Shown here in pieces: positions 1 to 9,366 of a DNA stretch of 64,000 bases (its first letter is position 1; every line of letters starts with the position of its first letter). The notes beneath the pieces are model-generated. The model searched no databases. It saw only the letters and a list, made by a program, of their open reading frames with translations, and was not told the DNA's origin. Position numbers and translations under genes: made by a program. This DNA comes from an uncultured Flavobacteriales bacterium (GTDB lineage Bacteria; Bacteroidota; Bacteroidia; Flavobacteriales_G; Salibacteraceae). The stretch is taken from contig CAKZKD010000039.1 in assembly GCA_937121175.1 (NCBI GenBank), positions 1 through 64,000 on the forward strand, written 5' to 3'.

Positions 1-1
1 C

Positions 2-196
2 GAACTTTGCGAAGCAATGGGAGACTTTGATCAGTTTAAAAAATTAGAACCCGAGGATTACTACAAACATCCTGACGGCTTCATTATTTTTACCGAAAAG
101 TATCACCTAAAACGTGGATACTGCTGTAAAAACGCTTGTAAACACTGCCCATACGGTTTCAATAAAAAACGAAAACAAAATAAGAATGACGTTTAA
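2..196 (+). CDS. DUF5522-like small Cys-rich protein, 3' end only
   Basis: The reading frame is open from the left edge to a TAA at 194-196, so only the last 64 residues are present. The C-terminus carries the cluster RGYCCKNACKHCPYG, which is the signature I know from short DUF5522 proteins of Bacteroidota. The four clustered cysteines and a histidine suggest metal binding, but the function is unknown. Its stop lies inside the start region of urocanate hydratase (11-base overlap), so the two are probably co-transcribed. Confidence 0.75.
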   Translation, partial: ELCEAMGDFDQFKKLEPEDYYKHPDGFIIFTEKYHLKRGYCCKNACKHCPYGFNKKRKQNKNDV

Positions 197-2174
197 AGAA
201 GAAGTACTTCAAGGAATTCCAGACACTTTACCAAACACAAAACCTTACGATCCAGAAATTAATCACGCACCAAAGCGTAAAGAAATTCTTAGCCCAAAGG
301 AAGAAAAGTTGGCCCTAAAAAATGCGCTGCGTTATTTTCCAGCAAAACATCATTCAACACTACTACCTGAATTTAAGCAAGAGCTGAAAGACTTTGGTAG
401 AATATACATGTATCGCTTTCGCCCTGACTATAAAATTACTTCTAGGTCAATTGAAGAGTTTCCGCACCAATCCAAGCAAGCAGCAGGCATTATGCTCATG
501 CTTAGCAATAATTTAGACTATGCGGTAGCTCAACACCCCCATGAACTAATTACCTATGGTGGAAACGGTGCTGTTTTTCAAAACTGGGCCCAATATCTAT
601 TGACCATGCAGTATTTAGCTCAAATGACCGATGAGCAAACCCTTGCCATGTACTCTGGCCACCCAATGGGATTGTTTCCATCACATAAGGACGCACCAAG
701 AGTAGTGGTTACCAACGGAATGATGATTCCTAATTATTCGAAGCCAGATGACTGGGAAAAATTTAATGCTCTAGGAGTAACACAATACGGTCAAATGACC
801 GCGGGTTCTTTTATGTACATCGGCCCTCAAGGTATTGTGCATGGAACCACCATAACCGTGCTCAACGCAGGACGTATGATTTCTGAAAACGGCGAAGGTC
901 TTGAAGGAAAAATTTTCTTGACCGCCGGATTAGGTGGAATGAGCGGAGCCCAACCAAAAGCCGGTAATATTGCGGGCTGTATTACCATTTGTGCAGAGGT
1001 TAACGAAAAAGCTACGCATACCAGACATTCTCAAGGCTGGGTTGATGAAGTAATTGATAACCTAGATGACTTAATGAGTCGAGTAAGATTGGCCAAAGCA
1101 AATAAAGAAGTAGTTTCTATTGCTTACCAAGGTAACGTCGTTGAAGTATGGGAACGATTTGCTGAAGAAGGAATTAAAGTGGACTTAGGCTCAGACCAAA
1201 CATCGCTGCACAACCCTTGGGCTGGGGGATATTATCCAGTTGGTTTAAGCTTTGAAGAATCAAACAATATGATGGCAAACCATCCAGAGCAGTTTAAAGA
1301 ACACATTCAAGAGTCTCTTCGAAGACATGTTGCTGCCGTAAATAAATGTGTGTCAAATGGCACCTATTTCTTCGATTACGGAAATGCGTTCTTATTGGAA
1401 GCGAGCCGTGCTAAAGCTGATATTTTGAAAGAAGATGGTGATTTTAAATATCCGTCTTATGTGCAAGATATTATGGGTCCTATGTGTTTCGATTACGGAT
1501 TTGGCCCCTTTCGTTGGGTTTGCTCGAGTAATGACCCGAAAGATTTGGCAACGACAGACCGAATTGCTGCTGACGTTCTTACTGAAATTAAAGCACACTC
1601 GCCCGAAGAAATTCAACAGCAAATGGAAGACAATATCCGTTGGATAAAGGCCGCAGGAGAAAACAAAATGGTGGTCGGTTCGCAAGCGCGAATTTTATAC
1701 GCCGATGCCGAAGGACGAATGAAAATTGCAGAAGCATTCAACAAGGCAATTGCCTCTGGAGAAATTTCTGCTCCGATAATTTTAGGTCGTGATCATCACG
1801 ATGTATCTGGTACAGATTCTCCGTATCGTGAGACGAGCAACATATACGACGGCTCCCAGTTTACGGCCGACATGGCTGTCCAAAACTTTGTGGGTGACGG
1901 CTTTCGAGGTGCTACATGGATTTCGTTACACAACGGTGGCGGCGTAGGCTGGGGTGAAGTGATGAACGGTGGTTTTGGTATGTTACTGGATGGTTCGGAC
2001 GACTCTGACAGAAGACTAAAAATGATGTTGCATTGGGACGTAAACAATGGAATAGCGAGAAGAAGCTGGGCTAGAAACGAACCTGCAATTTTTGCCATTA
2101 AACGTGCAATGGAGCAAGAACCAAGGCTAAAGGTTACGTTACCGAATATTGTAGATGAAGGGTTACTGGATTAG
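186..2174 (+). CDS. hutU: Urocanate hydratase (urocanase)
   Basis: This is the second enzyme of histidine degradation. It adds water to urocanate to give 4-imidazolone-5-propionate, using bound NAD+ as an electrophile, in the cytoplasm. The family is recognised from YGGNGAVFQNW near residue 120 and GSFMYIGPQGIVHGTT near residue 225. I start it at ATG 186 (662 aa). The frame stays open up to 114, but that extension would lie wholly inside the DUF5522 frame. The protein is longer than the roughly 555-residue proteobacterial enzyme, as is usual for the Bacteroidota form. No other hut gene lies in the window. The next gene's GTG shares one base with this stop. Confidence 0.95.
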   Translation: MTFKEEVLQGIPDTLPNTKPYDPEINHAPKRKEILSPKEEKLALKNALRYFPAKHHSTLLPEFKQELKDFGRIYMYRFRPDYKITSRSIEEFPHQSKQAAGIMLMLSNNLDYAVAQHPHELITYGGNGAVFQNWAQYLLTMQYLAQMTDEQTLAMYSGHPMGLFPSHKDAPRVVVTNGMMIPNYSKPDDWEKFNALGVTQYGQMTAGSFMYIGPQGIVHGTTITVLNAGRMISENGEGLEGKIFLTAGLGGMSGAQPKAGNIAGCITICAEVNEKATHTRHSQGWVDEVIDNLDDLMSRVRLAKANKEVVSIAYQGNVVEVWERFAEEGIKVDLGSDQTSLHNPWAGGYYPVGLSFEESNNMMANHPEQFKEHIQESLRRHVAAVNKCVSNGTYFFDYGNAFLLEASRAKADILKEDGDFKYPSYVQDIMGPMCFDYGFGPFRWVCSSNDPKDLATTDRIAADVLTEIKAHSPEEIQQQMEDNIRWIKAAGENKMVVGSQARILYADAEGRMKIAEAFNKAIASGEISAPIILGRDHHDVSGTDSPYRETSNIYDGSQFTADMAVQNFVGDGFRGATWISLHNGGGVGWGEVMNGGFGMLLDGSDDSDRRLKMMLHWDVNNGIARRSWARNEPAIFAIKRAMEQEPRLKVTLPNIVDEGLLD

Positions 2175-2758
2175 TGAAACTTTCAATAGTTATAAAAGCT
2201 CTCGTTTTAGTATGTACCTACTACACCTTTGGTATGCTCCAGAGTTGCTGTAAAAAAATAAGACATCCGTTTTTTGACTATTCAGGAATCCTTATTATCA
2301 ATCAATCGGAACAAATTCAACATTCTGCATATGCTTCATTTTTAATAGGAATGTTGGAAGAAAAGCATACTGCAGAAGCTTCTATTAATATAAACTCCTA
2401 TGAGTTTTTCACCCCTCTTTTAGCTCTAAAATGTGAACAAGAAGGGCAATACCCAAAGTATCCGATAATAGAATTAAACATTTATCCAGATTCAATTTTT
2501 CATCAAGATTACAAACAAGGTGAATCAATAACTCCGCTGTTTGGAGTTTCTGTAGAATGGGATAAAGACCAGAATATTATTAAAACGAAATCTTTAGATT
2601 CTGCTCACGTAGAATTCTATGGTGGTGGTAATATTGAATTAGTCATTGCCGAGCGACCTGTATCGTTAAATAGGGCATATACATTTACTATTGAGATTGT
2701 AAAGGAAAATGGAGTTAGGCATGTTACAGAAACAGCTAAAGTGAAATGGATTCAATAG
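2174..2758 (+). CDS. Putative lipoprotein of unknown function
   Basis: This 194-residue protein has a hydrophobic N-terminus ending in a lipobox-like LQSC at about residues 22-25, followed by a second Cys. It is therefore probably exported and lipid-anchored. I recognise no domain; the rest looks like a mixed beta-strand secreted protein. It starts with GTG, whose G is the last base of the hutU stop, which implies translational coupling with hutU. The next gene follows after 10 bases. A role linked to histidine catabolism is not supported by anything in the sequence. Confidence 0.6.
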   Translation: MKLSIVIKALVLVCTYYTFGMLQSCCKKIRHPFFDYSGILIINQSEQIQHSAYASFLIGMLEEKHTAEASININSYEFFTPLLALKCEQEGQYPKYPIIELNIYPDSIFHQDYKQGESITPLFGVSVEWDKDQNIIKTKSLDSAHVEFYGGGNIELVIAERPVSLNRAYTFTIEIVKENGVRHVTETAKVKWIQ

Positions 2759-2768
2759 CGCAACTCTC

Positions 2769-3614
2769 TTGAAACGTCTCTTTATTTCGGACCTTGACGG
2801 AACACTGCTCAACTCAAAATGTAAGCTGACCGAATTCAGTAAAAATTCAATTAATGAACTCATTGAAAACGGATTGAACTTTACGATTGCAACAGCTCGT
2901 TCTCTAAATTCTGCTGCGCCTATTTTGGAAGGATTGAATTTGAAGCTACCCATGGTGCTTTACAACGGTGTTTTGGTCTATGACCCTGTGTCCAAGACTA
3001 ATTTACAAGAGAATTTCATTTCAACTTCGAACACAGCGCTCATTTTAGAGGAAATGGAAGCACAGAATGTCGAGCCAATTGTTTTTTCGCTATCCGACCA
3101 ATATGGAGCTTCAGCGTATTATCGAAACAAACAAAACACTCACATGGCAACCTATATAAATACTAGATTGTCGCAAAATGACCAACGATTTAAGCAAATA
3201 AAAACGTTTGAGGGCATTTCAAACGAGAATATCCTTACGGTAATTTGTATTGGAAATGCCCGTGAACTAGAGTCTCTAAAACACCAAATTGAATTGAAAG
3301 TAGATGTTGAAATTCATTTTGCAAAGGACGTGTATTACCCAGATGCGCATTGGTTAGAATTCACAGCTAAAAATTCAACAAAAAAATCTGGCGTACAGTT
3401 TTTGAAACAGCACCTAAAGGCCGAAAAAACAATTGTTTTTGGAGATAACCTGAACGACATTCCCATGTTTGAAGTTGCTGATGAAAAATACGCTACGGAA
3501 AATGGTCGAGAAGAGCTAAAGGCAGTTGCAACGGCAGTAATTGATAAAAATGACAACGATGCTGTTGCCAATTTTCTGCTCCAATGGAATACCAATAAGT
3601 TGACGAACACGTGA
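2769..3614 (+). CDS. HAD-superfamily (Cof/type IIB) phosphatase
   Basis: A cytoplasmic haloacid-dehalogenase-type hydrolase of 281 residues, normal for the Cof/YbiV group that dephosphorylates sugar phosphates, nucleotides or cofactors. Motif I is DLDGTLLNS at residues 8-16, with the nucleophile Asp and the acid/base Asp two residues later. Motif IV is FGDNLNDIPMF at about residues 220-230. The segment between is the size of a C2 cap. The start is a TTG directly before KRLFISDLDGT. No ATG lies upstream in frame, and this start places motif I normally. Substrate unknown. Confidence 0.85.
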   Translation: MKRLFISDLDGTLLNSKCKLTEFSKNSINELIENGLNFTIATARSLNSAAPILEGLNLKLPMVLYNGVLVYDPVSKTNLQENFISTSNTALILEEMEAQNVEPIVFSLSDQYGASAYYRNKQNTHMATYINTRLSQNDQRFKQIKTFEGISNENILTVICIGNARELESLKHQIELKVDVEIHFAKDVYYPDAHWLEFTAKNSTKKSGVQFLKQHLKAEKTIVFGDNLNDIPMFEVADEKYATENGREELKAVATAVIDKNDNDAVANFLLQWNTNKLTNT

Positions 3615-3650
3615 CAAATTAGCCGTCTAAAAAAGTCCATTTTTGCTTTT

Positions 3651-4454
3651 ATGAAAATGCACTTAAACTTATTTGTCTGCGCCGCAATACTTGCTTCTTT
3701 AATTGGCTGTTCGGACGAGCAAAAAGCTCCCGTTTCTGAAGAAAAATCACTTGAAATAGTTCAATCCTCTGATGATAGAGCTAAAATTGAAAAAGCACAT
3801 AATAAAGAAAACTTTACTGCATCTAAAGCTATTGAGTTTGAAATCGTTTTGTCCTTCGGGGGCAAAGAGCGGTTGAATGGAAAAATGACATTGGCGACCA
3901 ATTCTTCTGCTGGTAAAATTGAATACGCAACCGGCAAAACTTTACTGTACAACTCGAGTGGAATATTCCATTCGGATAGTATGGGAACAGATGGCAAATT
4001 GAAATTTGCTGCCTATACTTGGTCCTATTTCTTTTTGTTTCCTTACAAGCTTAGCGACCCTGGTACCAATTGGAAAAAAAAAACGCTACCTGTTTTAAGA
4101 GAGGGTCAACACAACGGTTACCAGCTCACCTTTGATTCCGGAATTGGTGAAGCACCAGACGATTGGTACAAAATTTACGCAAACTCAAAAAACAACTTAA
4201 TCGATGTTGCGGCTTACATCGTTACTGAAAACAAGTCAAAAGCGAAAGCGGAGGAAGACCCTCATGCCATTAAATACAGTGATTATAGAACTATTAATGA
4301 TGTTCCAATTGCTCATAATTGGTCATTTTGGGGCTGGACGCAAGACAGCGCTTTAACGGAGCAATTGGGTGAGGCTACTTTAAGTAATGTACAATTTGTT
4401 GATGTCGATAAAAGCTTCTTCGAACCCAGTAATGATTTAATCCAAATTCCGTAA
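3651..4454 (+). CDS. Lipoprotein, DUF6503-like
   Basis: A 267-residue protein with a type II signal peptide (lipobox LIGC at about residues 17-20) followed by a charged linker, hence a probable outer- or inner-membrane lipoprotein. The body includes a PYKLSDPGTNW segment and many short beta strands. It resembles periplasmic lipoproteins of the DUF6503 type that I know from Bacteroidota; that family assignment is from memory. It sits 6 bases upstream of trmL and 36 bases after the HAD gene, probably in one plus-strand transcription unit. Confidence 0.65.
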   Translation: MKMHLNLFVCAAILASLIGCSDEQKAPVSEEKSLEIVQSSDDRAKIEKAHNKENFTASKAIEFEIVLSFGGKERLNGKMTLATNSSAGKIEYATGKTLLYNSSGIFHSDSMGTDGKLKFAAYTWSYFFLFPYKLSDPGTNWKKKTLPVLREGQHNGYQLTFDSGIGEAPDDWYKIYANSKNNLIDVAAYIVTENKSKAKAEEDPHAIKYSDYRTINDVPIAHNWSFWGWTQDSALTEQLGEATLSNVQFVDVDKSFFEPSNDLIQIP

Positions 4455-4460
4455 GCAATT

Positions 4461-4928
4461 ATGCCCCTAAACATTGTTCTTTTAGAGCCTGAAATCCCAA
4501 ATAACACAGGGAACATAGGACGTCTAAGTTTAGCATCAGGAAGTAAACTACACCTCATTAAACCATTTGGTTTTGAATTGAGCGATTCACGCGTAAAGCG
4601 TTCTGGATTGGATTACTGGAAGCAAGTTGATTTGCACATTTATGAATCGTGGGAAGACTTTAATGCTAAAAACAGGAAAGCCCAACTTGTATTAATGAGC
4701 AGCCATGGTAAAAAAGATTTTTATTCTATCGAATTTACTGAAGACCTATTCGTCGTATTCGGCAAAGAATCCGTTGGTTTACCAAAAGAATTGATTGCAA
4801 ATCATGAAGACAAATGCTACAAAATCCCACTGTTTAGCGAGCATGTTCGAAGCCTAAACTTGGCAAACTCTGTTGGAATTGTGATTTATGAAGGAATTCG
4901 TCAGCTGAAAAAACAAGAACTATTATAG
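4461..4928 (+). CDS. trmL: tRNA (cytidine(34)-2'-O)-methyltransferase
   Basis: A SPOUT-class methyltransferase that 2'-O-methylates the wobble base of tRNA-Leu isoacceptors using AdoMet. At 155 residues it is the stand-alone catalytic length of TrmL/YibK. The N-terminal PEIPNNTGNIGR signature and the trefoil-knot AdoMet-binding motifs GKESVGLPKE (about 108-117) and RSLNLANSVGIVIYEG (about 130-145) are intact. It ends the plus-strand run. The 142 bases to pheT hold only an 8-bp palindrome at 5007-5027. Confidence 0.93.
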   Translation: MPLNIVLLEPEIPNNTGNIGRLSLASGSKLHLIKPFGFELSDSRVKRSGLDYWKQVDLHIYESWEDFNAKNRKAQLVLMSSHGKKDFYSIEFTEDLFVVFGKESVGLPKELIANHEDKCYKIPLFSEHVRSLNLANSVGIVIYEGIRQLKKQELL

Positions 4929-5070
4929 AGCATGACTTTTATGTTGTACTCGTGTATCTAAAATAATGGACATTTAAATACCTCGTGATTATCTAACATA
5001 CTTAAGATGCTGAAATAAATTCAGCATAAAAAATAGCATGATTACAAAAGAGACTAAGGCATTCTCAGCT

Positions 5071-7497
5071 CTAAATTTCTCCAGCCCGCAACTTAGCTCC
5101 TACTTGTTTTTGAAGCTGGTCGTAGATTTTCTTAATCGACTTATCTACTACTTTGTCGGTCAGGGTTTTTTCTGGGTCTAAGAACTCAAACCCCAAAGCA
5201 TAACTTTTGGTATTTGGCTCTAAGCCTTTGCCTTGATATACGTCGAAAATGGAAACTTCTTTCAAAAGATGGCGGTCTGCTTGCAAGGCCACATTTCTAA
5301 TTTCTTGAAAATCAATTTTTTCGTCCACCACCAAAGCCAGGTCTCTTCTTGTACCCGGAAACTTAGGAATGGACTTGTATTTCACTTCTTTAGTAGCAAG
5401 AACTTTTACCGCATTTTCCCAGTTCAATTCAAAATAAAACACTGCCTGTTTTACTCCAAATTCAGTACATAATTTATTTTTCACTAAACCTACTGAACCA
5501 AGATTCAATTTACCTGAAAACAAATCAATTCCATAACTGAAGTGATCTTTTTTAGTGGGTTTTGATTTTAAGGCCAACGGAGAAACCCCGAGCTTCAGTA
5601 GCAGGTTTTCGGCAATACCTTTGAGTTCGAAAAACTCTGCTTTTTGTTCATTGCTCTCCCAAGACGATTGGGTTTGGTTGCCCGTAAGGTAGGCAACTAG
5701 CCATTCTTTTTCCTCTCTTTTGTCCGTGTATTGATGGTACGTTTTCCCAAATTCATACACCTTCAGGTCAGCTTGACCCCTATTCTGGTTATAAGCAATT
5801 GTTTCTAACCCTTGAAATAACATATTGGCTCGTAAAACCGATAAATCGCTACTCAACGGATTCAAAATATTGATAACATCAGCATCTTCGCTGTAAAACT
5901 CTTTAGAAGTAAGGCTATTGTGAATCATTTCTGAGTAACCTAACGAGGTCAGATGATCGTACAATTTTCGGCGTAAAACTTCAACATTCACAGCTGGTGA
6001 GGCTTCAATGGAAATACCCATTCTCTCCGGAAAAGGAACGGCATTGTAGCCGTAAATTCTAAGTATTTCCTCTACAATATCTGCAGGGCGTAGTACATCA
6101 TTTCTGTAAGGAGGAACGTGCAATGTCATACCATTTACGTCCTGTTTCAAAACATTTATTTCCAGACTTTCAAGAATAGATTTGATGGTTTCGCGGTTGA
6201 TTTTTGTTCCAATAAGCCTATCGCAATATTCGAAATCGAATTCAATTTTTGCCCCTTCAATCTTGTTAGGATAAATATCCACCAATTCGGACGCTACTTC
6301 TCCTCCTGCTAATTCTTGAATCAATAAGGCTGCTCGCTTTGCTGCCAAAACGGTGATGTCTGGGTCTATTCCTCTTTCAAATCGAAAAGACGCATCAGTA
6401 TTCAATCCGTGACGCTTTGCTGTTTTACGCACCGAAACTGGATTAAAATAGGCCGATTCTAAAAATATTTCGGTCGTTGCAGCAGTTACTCCAGATTCAA
6501 TTCCACCAAAAACTCCTGCGATACACATTCCTTCTACTTCATTACAAATCATGAGGTCTTTGTCGGAAAGTTTGCGTTCTACTCCATCTAATGTTTCGAA
6601 TTGGGTTCCTTCTGGCAATTGCCGAACAATTACTTTGTCACCTTTAATTTTTGCAGCATCGAAAGCATGTAAAGGCTGACCCAATTCATGCAATACATAA
6701 TTGGTTACATCAACTACATTATTTATCGGACTTAGCCCAATTGCCTTCAATCGGTATTGCAGCCACTTGGGAGAATCATTAACTTTTAGATTACTGATTT
6801 TGACGCCAACATATCTTGGGCATGCCTCTGAATCTTTTACATCAATGGTTAGTTTAGAATTTCCCGTTTGAAAGGAATCCGTATTAGGTAACTTAAGGTC
6901 TCCGGAATCGATGTTTTTATGTTTCAAAACAGCAGCTAAATCCCGTGCCACACCATAATGACTCATCCCATCGGCTCTATTCGGGGTAAGGCCAATTTCA
7001 ATCGTATAATCCGATGAAAGGTTGAAAAAATCAGCTGCTAGAGTTCCCACTTTTGCAGAATCATCTAGAACCACAATTCCATCATGACCTTTTCCAAGTC
7101 CAATTTCATCCTCAGCGCAAATCATACCCTCGGATACTTCTCCGCGTATTTTTGATTTTTTGATTTCAAAAGACTCACCCTCAGTAGGAAATAGTTCTGC
7201 ACCAACAGTGGCTACAACTACCTTTTGACCTTGGGCAACATTAGGGGCTCCACATACAATTGGCAAGTTGGATGCCTCACCAATATTTACCTCGGTTACT
7301 TTTAATCGGTCGGCATTTGTATGCTGAACACATGAAACAACCTCACCAATAACCAATCCTTGAAGCCCACCTTTTACTTGGTCAAACTGCTCTACTCCCT
7401 CTACTTCTAATCCAGTATCGGTAAGCAATTCAGAAACACGTTCTGGTGTTAAGTCAAATTTGAGATAGTCCTTTAGCCAATTGTACGAAACCTTCAT
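5071..7497 (-). CDS. pheT: Phenylalanyl-tRNA synthetase beta subunit
   Basis: The beta chain of the alpha2beta2 enzyme that charges tRNA-Phe. I start it at ATG 7497 (MKVSYNWLKDYL), giving 808 residues, the usual length. The nine upstream in-frame residues are unlike the family. Visible in order are the N-terminal B1 region with the EMAP/OB-fold tRNA-binding domain (about 40-150), the B3/B4 editing domain, the B5 DNA-binding-like domain, the inactive synthetase core and the C-terminal ferredoxin-fold anticodon-binding domain (about 715-808). pheS is not adjacent, which is common in Bacteroidota. Confidence 0.96.
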   Translation of the reverse strand: MKVSYNWLKDYLKFDLTPERVSELLTDTGLEVEGVEQFDQVKGGLQGLVIGEVVSCVQHTNADRLKVTEVNIGEASNLPIVCGAPNVAQGQKVVVATVGAELFPTEGESFEIKKSKIRGEVSEGMICAEDEIGLGKGHDGIVVLDDSAKVGTLAADFFNLSSDYTIEIGLTPNRADGMSHYGVARDLAAVLKHKNIDSGDLKLPNTDSFQTGNSKLTIDVKDSEACPRYVGVKISNLKVNDSPKWLQYRLKAIGLSPINNVVDVTNYVLHELGQPLHAFDAAKIKGDKVIVRQLPEGTQFETLDGVERKLSDKDLMICNEVEGMCIAGVFGGIESGVTAATTEIFLESAYFNPVSVRKTAKRHGLNTDASFRFERGIDPDITVLAAKRAALLIQELAGGEVASELVDIYPNKIEGAKIEFDFEYCDRLIGTKINRETIKSILESLEINVLKQDVNGMTLHVPPYRNDVLRPADIVEEILRIYGYNAVPFPERMGISIEASPAVNVEVLRRKLYDHLTSLGYSEMIHNSLTSKEFYSEDADVINILNPLSSDLSVLRANMLFQGLETIAYNQNRGQADLKVYEFGKTYHQYTDKREEKEWLVAYLTGNQTQSSWESNEQKAEFFELKGIAENLLLKLGVSPLALKSKPTKKDHFSYGIDLFSGKLNLGSVGLVKNKLCTEFGVKQAVFYFELNWENAVKVLATKEVKYKSIPKFPGTRRDLALVVDEKIDFQEIRNVALQADRHLLKEVSIFDVYQGKGLEPNTKSYALGFEFLDPEKTLTDKVVDKSIKKIYDQLQKQVGAKLRAGEI

Positions 7498-7614
7498 AAT
7501 ATTCTTTGCTTTCTGAGGCGGCAAAAGTAATGAAATGACTGAGGATTAAGCGCGTTTTAATCCTTGCGGAGCCAAGAAATCCTTTAATTTAGTGCGCTCA
7601 TCAAATTTCATAAT

Positions 7615-8463
7615 ATGAACGCGAAAAGAGTATCATTTTCACTGGTTTTATTAGTCGTTTTTTCATTGTTTAGTTGTACTGAAGAAAAAACTGCGAAAAA
7701 AATAAAATTAGGTAATGAGCAATGGGCCGTAAGCCGTGCAATGAATTATCTGGGAAAAGTTGTACTCGAAAAAAATGGATTTGATGCAGAAATTGTGGAC
7801 GCTGACATTGAGAGTATTTACAACAACCTAAATTCAGGAAAAATTGATTTGTTCTTAGACACTTGGGTAGAAGGACACAGCGTTTATTTGTACGATTTTA
7901 AAGATGTTGAAGACATAGGCGCCATTTACAAGGGCTGTAAATTAGGTATTGCAGTTCCTTCATACTTTGATGTAGATTCTATCAGTGATTTACTAGCGGA
8001 TTCTGCTAGCTACAACAATTTATTTTATGGCGAAGACAAAGATGCTGGGGTTATGATTAGTGCTAGAACAGCAATGGGAATTTATGGCCTCAATCCCGAG
8101 ATTGTGTATATGCCTGAAGACCAGCTAGTAACGCAAATGGAACTCATGGTGAACCAAAAACAAAACTTCGTAGCTGCTGCCTGGATTCCACACTGGAAAA
8201 ACCTAAAATTTAATTTGAAATTTTTGGTGGATACAACGCATTCATTTATTGAAAACGACGAGATTCATAAATACGCACGCGCTGGTTTCCAAAAAGATTA
8301 TCCTGAAGCATCAGCTCTATTGTCTAAAATTACTTTTTCTGAAGACGAGATGTCAGCGTATCTTCTTGCTCTTGAGGGTGCTAATAAGCCTGCTGATATT
8401 GAAGCTCGAATAACCAAATGGATGGATGAAAACAAAGAGAAAACCGCTGCTTGGGTTAAGTAG
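7615..8463 (+). CDS. Glycine betaine/proline-type ABC substrate-binding lipoprotein
   Basis: A 282-residue OpuAC/ProX-type solute-binding protein with a lipobox (LFSC at about 18-21), so membrane anchored. The fold is recognised from the start of the mature region (KLGNEQWAVSRAM), the SGKIDLFLDTWVEG segment, and AAAWIPHW where ligand-binding aromatic residues are expected. Such proteins bind quaternary amines such as glycine betaine, choline or carnitine. No permease or ATPase gene is adjacent, so the partners must be elsewhere. Its last 8 bases overlap the convergent EamA gene. Confidence 0.85.
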   Translation: MNAKRVSFSLVLLVVFSLFSCTEEKTAKKIKLGNEQWAVSRAMNYLGKVVLEKNGFDAEIVDADIESIYNNLNSGKIDLFLDTWVEGHSVYLYDFKDVEDIGAIYKGCKLGIAVPSYFDVDSISDLLADSASYNNLFYGEDKDAGVMISARTAMGIYGLNPEIVYMPEDQLVTQMELMVNQKQNFVAAAWIPHWKNLKFNLKFLVDTTHSFIENDEIHKYARAGFQKDYPEASALLSKITFSEDEMSAYLLALEGANKPADIEARITKWMDENKEKTAAWVK

Positions 8464-9364
8464 TTTCTGCTTTTCTTTTCTTTCTTTTCTGTATTGATTT
8501 AAGTACCGCATTTCCTATTACGGTAGAAAAAATAATCAGAGCACCCAAGTAAAACCCAGGGGTCATTTGTTCGCTATCACCAAAGAATATTAATGCCAAA
8601 ATAATGGCATAAATGGGCTCCATGTTAATGCTAATGCTAACCGTAAAAGGAGACAATTCTTTCATTACCTGTACGCTAACTACAAAAGCAACAGCTGTGC
8701 ATATAACGCCCAATACAAGTAAATAAAAAACATCCAAAAGTTCTGGTGAGAAATCCGCAATTGTAGGGTTTTCATTTACCAGGGTGTATATTGAAATGCC
8801 AAGTACACCGCCAATCATTTCGTAAAATGTAATAACTCTGGCTTTATCATTTCGGATCAATAAACCGTTAATCGTACTGAAAAGTGCGGCTAAAAAAGCA
8901 GAGCACAGTGCCAATATAATTCCAAGAGAATATTGACTTTCAAAATTGAAAATCAAGGAGAGCCCAATGATTACAGCTAGGCCGAAAAGTAGTTCGTAAA
9001 GAATAATTTTTCGCTTAAAGAAAAGGGGTTCAAGCAATGCAACAAACAAAGACGCTGACGCCAATGTGGTTAAAACCACGGACACATTCGAAACTTTTAA
9101 GGCTTGAAAAAAGGTACTCCAATGCGCCCCAACAATAAATCCTACAAGAATAAAAAGCGCCATTTTTTTGAAGCCAATTCTCAACGTAGTCTTGGTAATG
9201 AAGGCATAGACCAATAAACCAAAGGCCGCAATCAACATTCTGTACCAAACAATGGAATAATAGGGAACCTCAATCAGTTTACCCAAAATTCCTGTAAAGC
9301 CCCAAACAAATACTGTAATGTGTAACGCTATTTGGTAACGATAGGCTCGAATAAAGTTAAGCAT
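8456..9364 (-). CDS. EamA/DMT-family transporter
   Basis: A 302-residue inner-membrane protein with about ten predicted transmembrane helices in two EamA repeats, typical of drug/metabolite exporters (RhaT/YdcZ-like). The first repeat starts ITVFVWGFTGILGKL; the second includes ELSPFTVSISINMEPIYAII, with the PxY-type motif frequent in these proteins. The C-terminus is a basic tail. The substrate cannot be told. It is the last gene of a short minus-strand set with the DUF502 and MmcQ genes (2-base gap and 8-base overlap). Confidence 0.88.
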   Translation of the reverse strand: MLNFIRAYRYQIALHITVFVWGFTGILGKLIEVPYYSIVWYRMLIAAFGLLVYAFITKTTLRIGFKKMALFILVGFIVGAHWSTFFQALKVSNVSVVLTTLASASLFVALLEPLFFKRKIILYELLFGLAVIIGLSLIFNFESQYSLGIILALCSAFLAALFSTINGLLIRNDKARVITFYEMIGGVLGISIYTLVNENPTIADFSPELLDVFYLLVLGVICTAVAFVVSVQVMKELSPFTVSISINMEPIYAIILALIFFGDSEQMTPGFYLGALIIFSTVIGNAVLKSIQKRKKRKAETT

Positions 9365-9366
9365 TT

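Noticed and set aside
114-185. Longer urocanase start (MDTAVKTLVNT...)
   Set aside because: The extension lies wholly inside the DUF5522 reading frame with its conserved Cys cluster; ATG 186 gives the family N-terminus.
5007-5027. Terminator between trmL and pheT
   Set aside because: The 8-bp palindrome has no T-run after it on either strand; it may be chance or a bidirectional weak stem.
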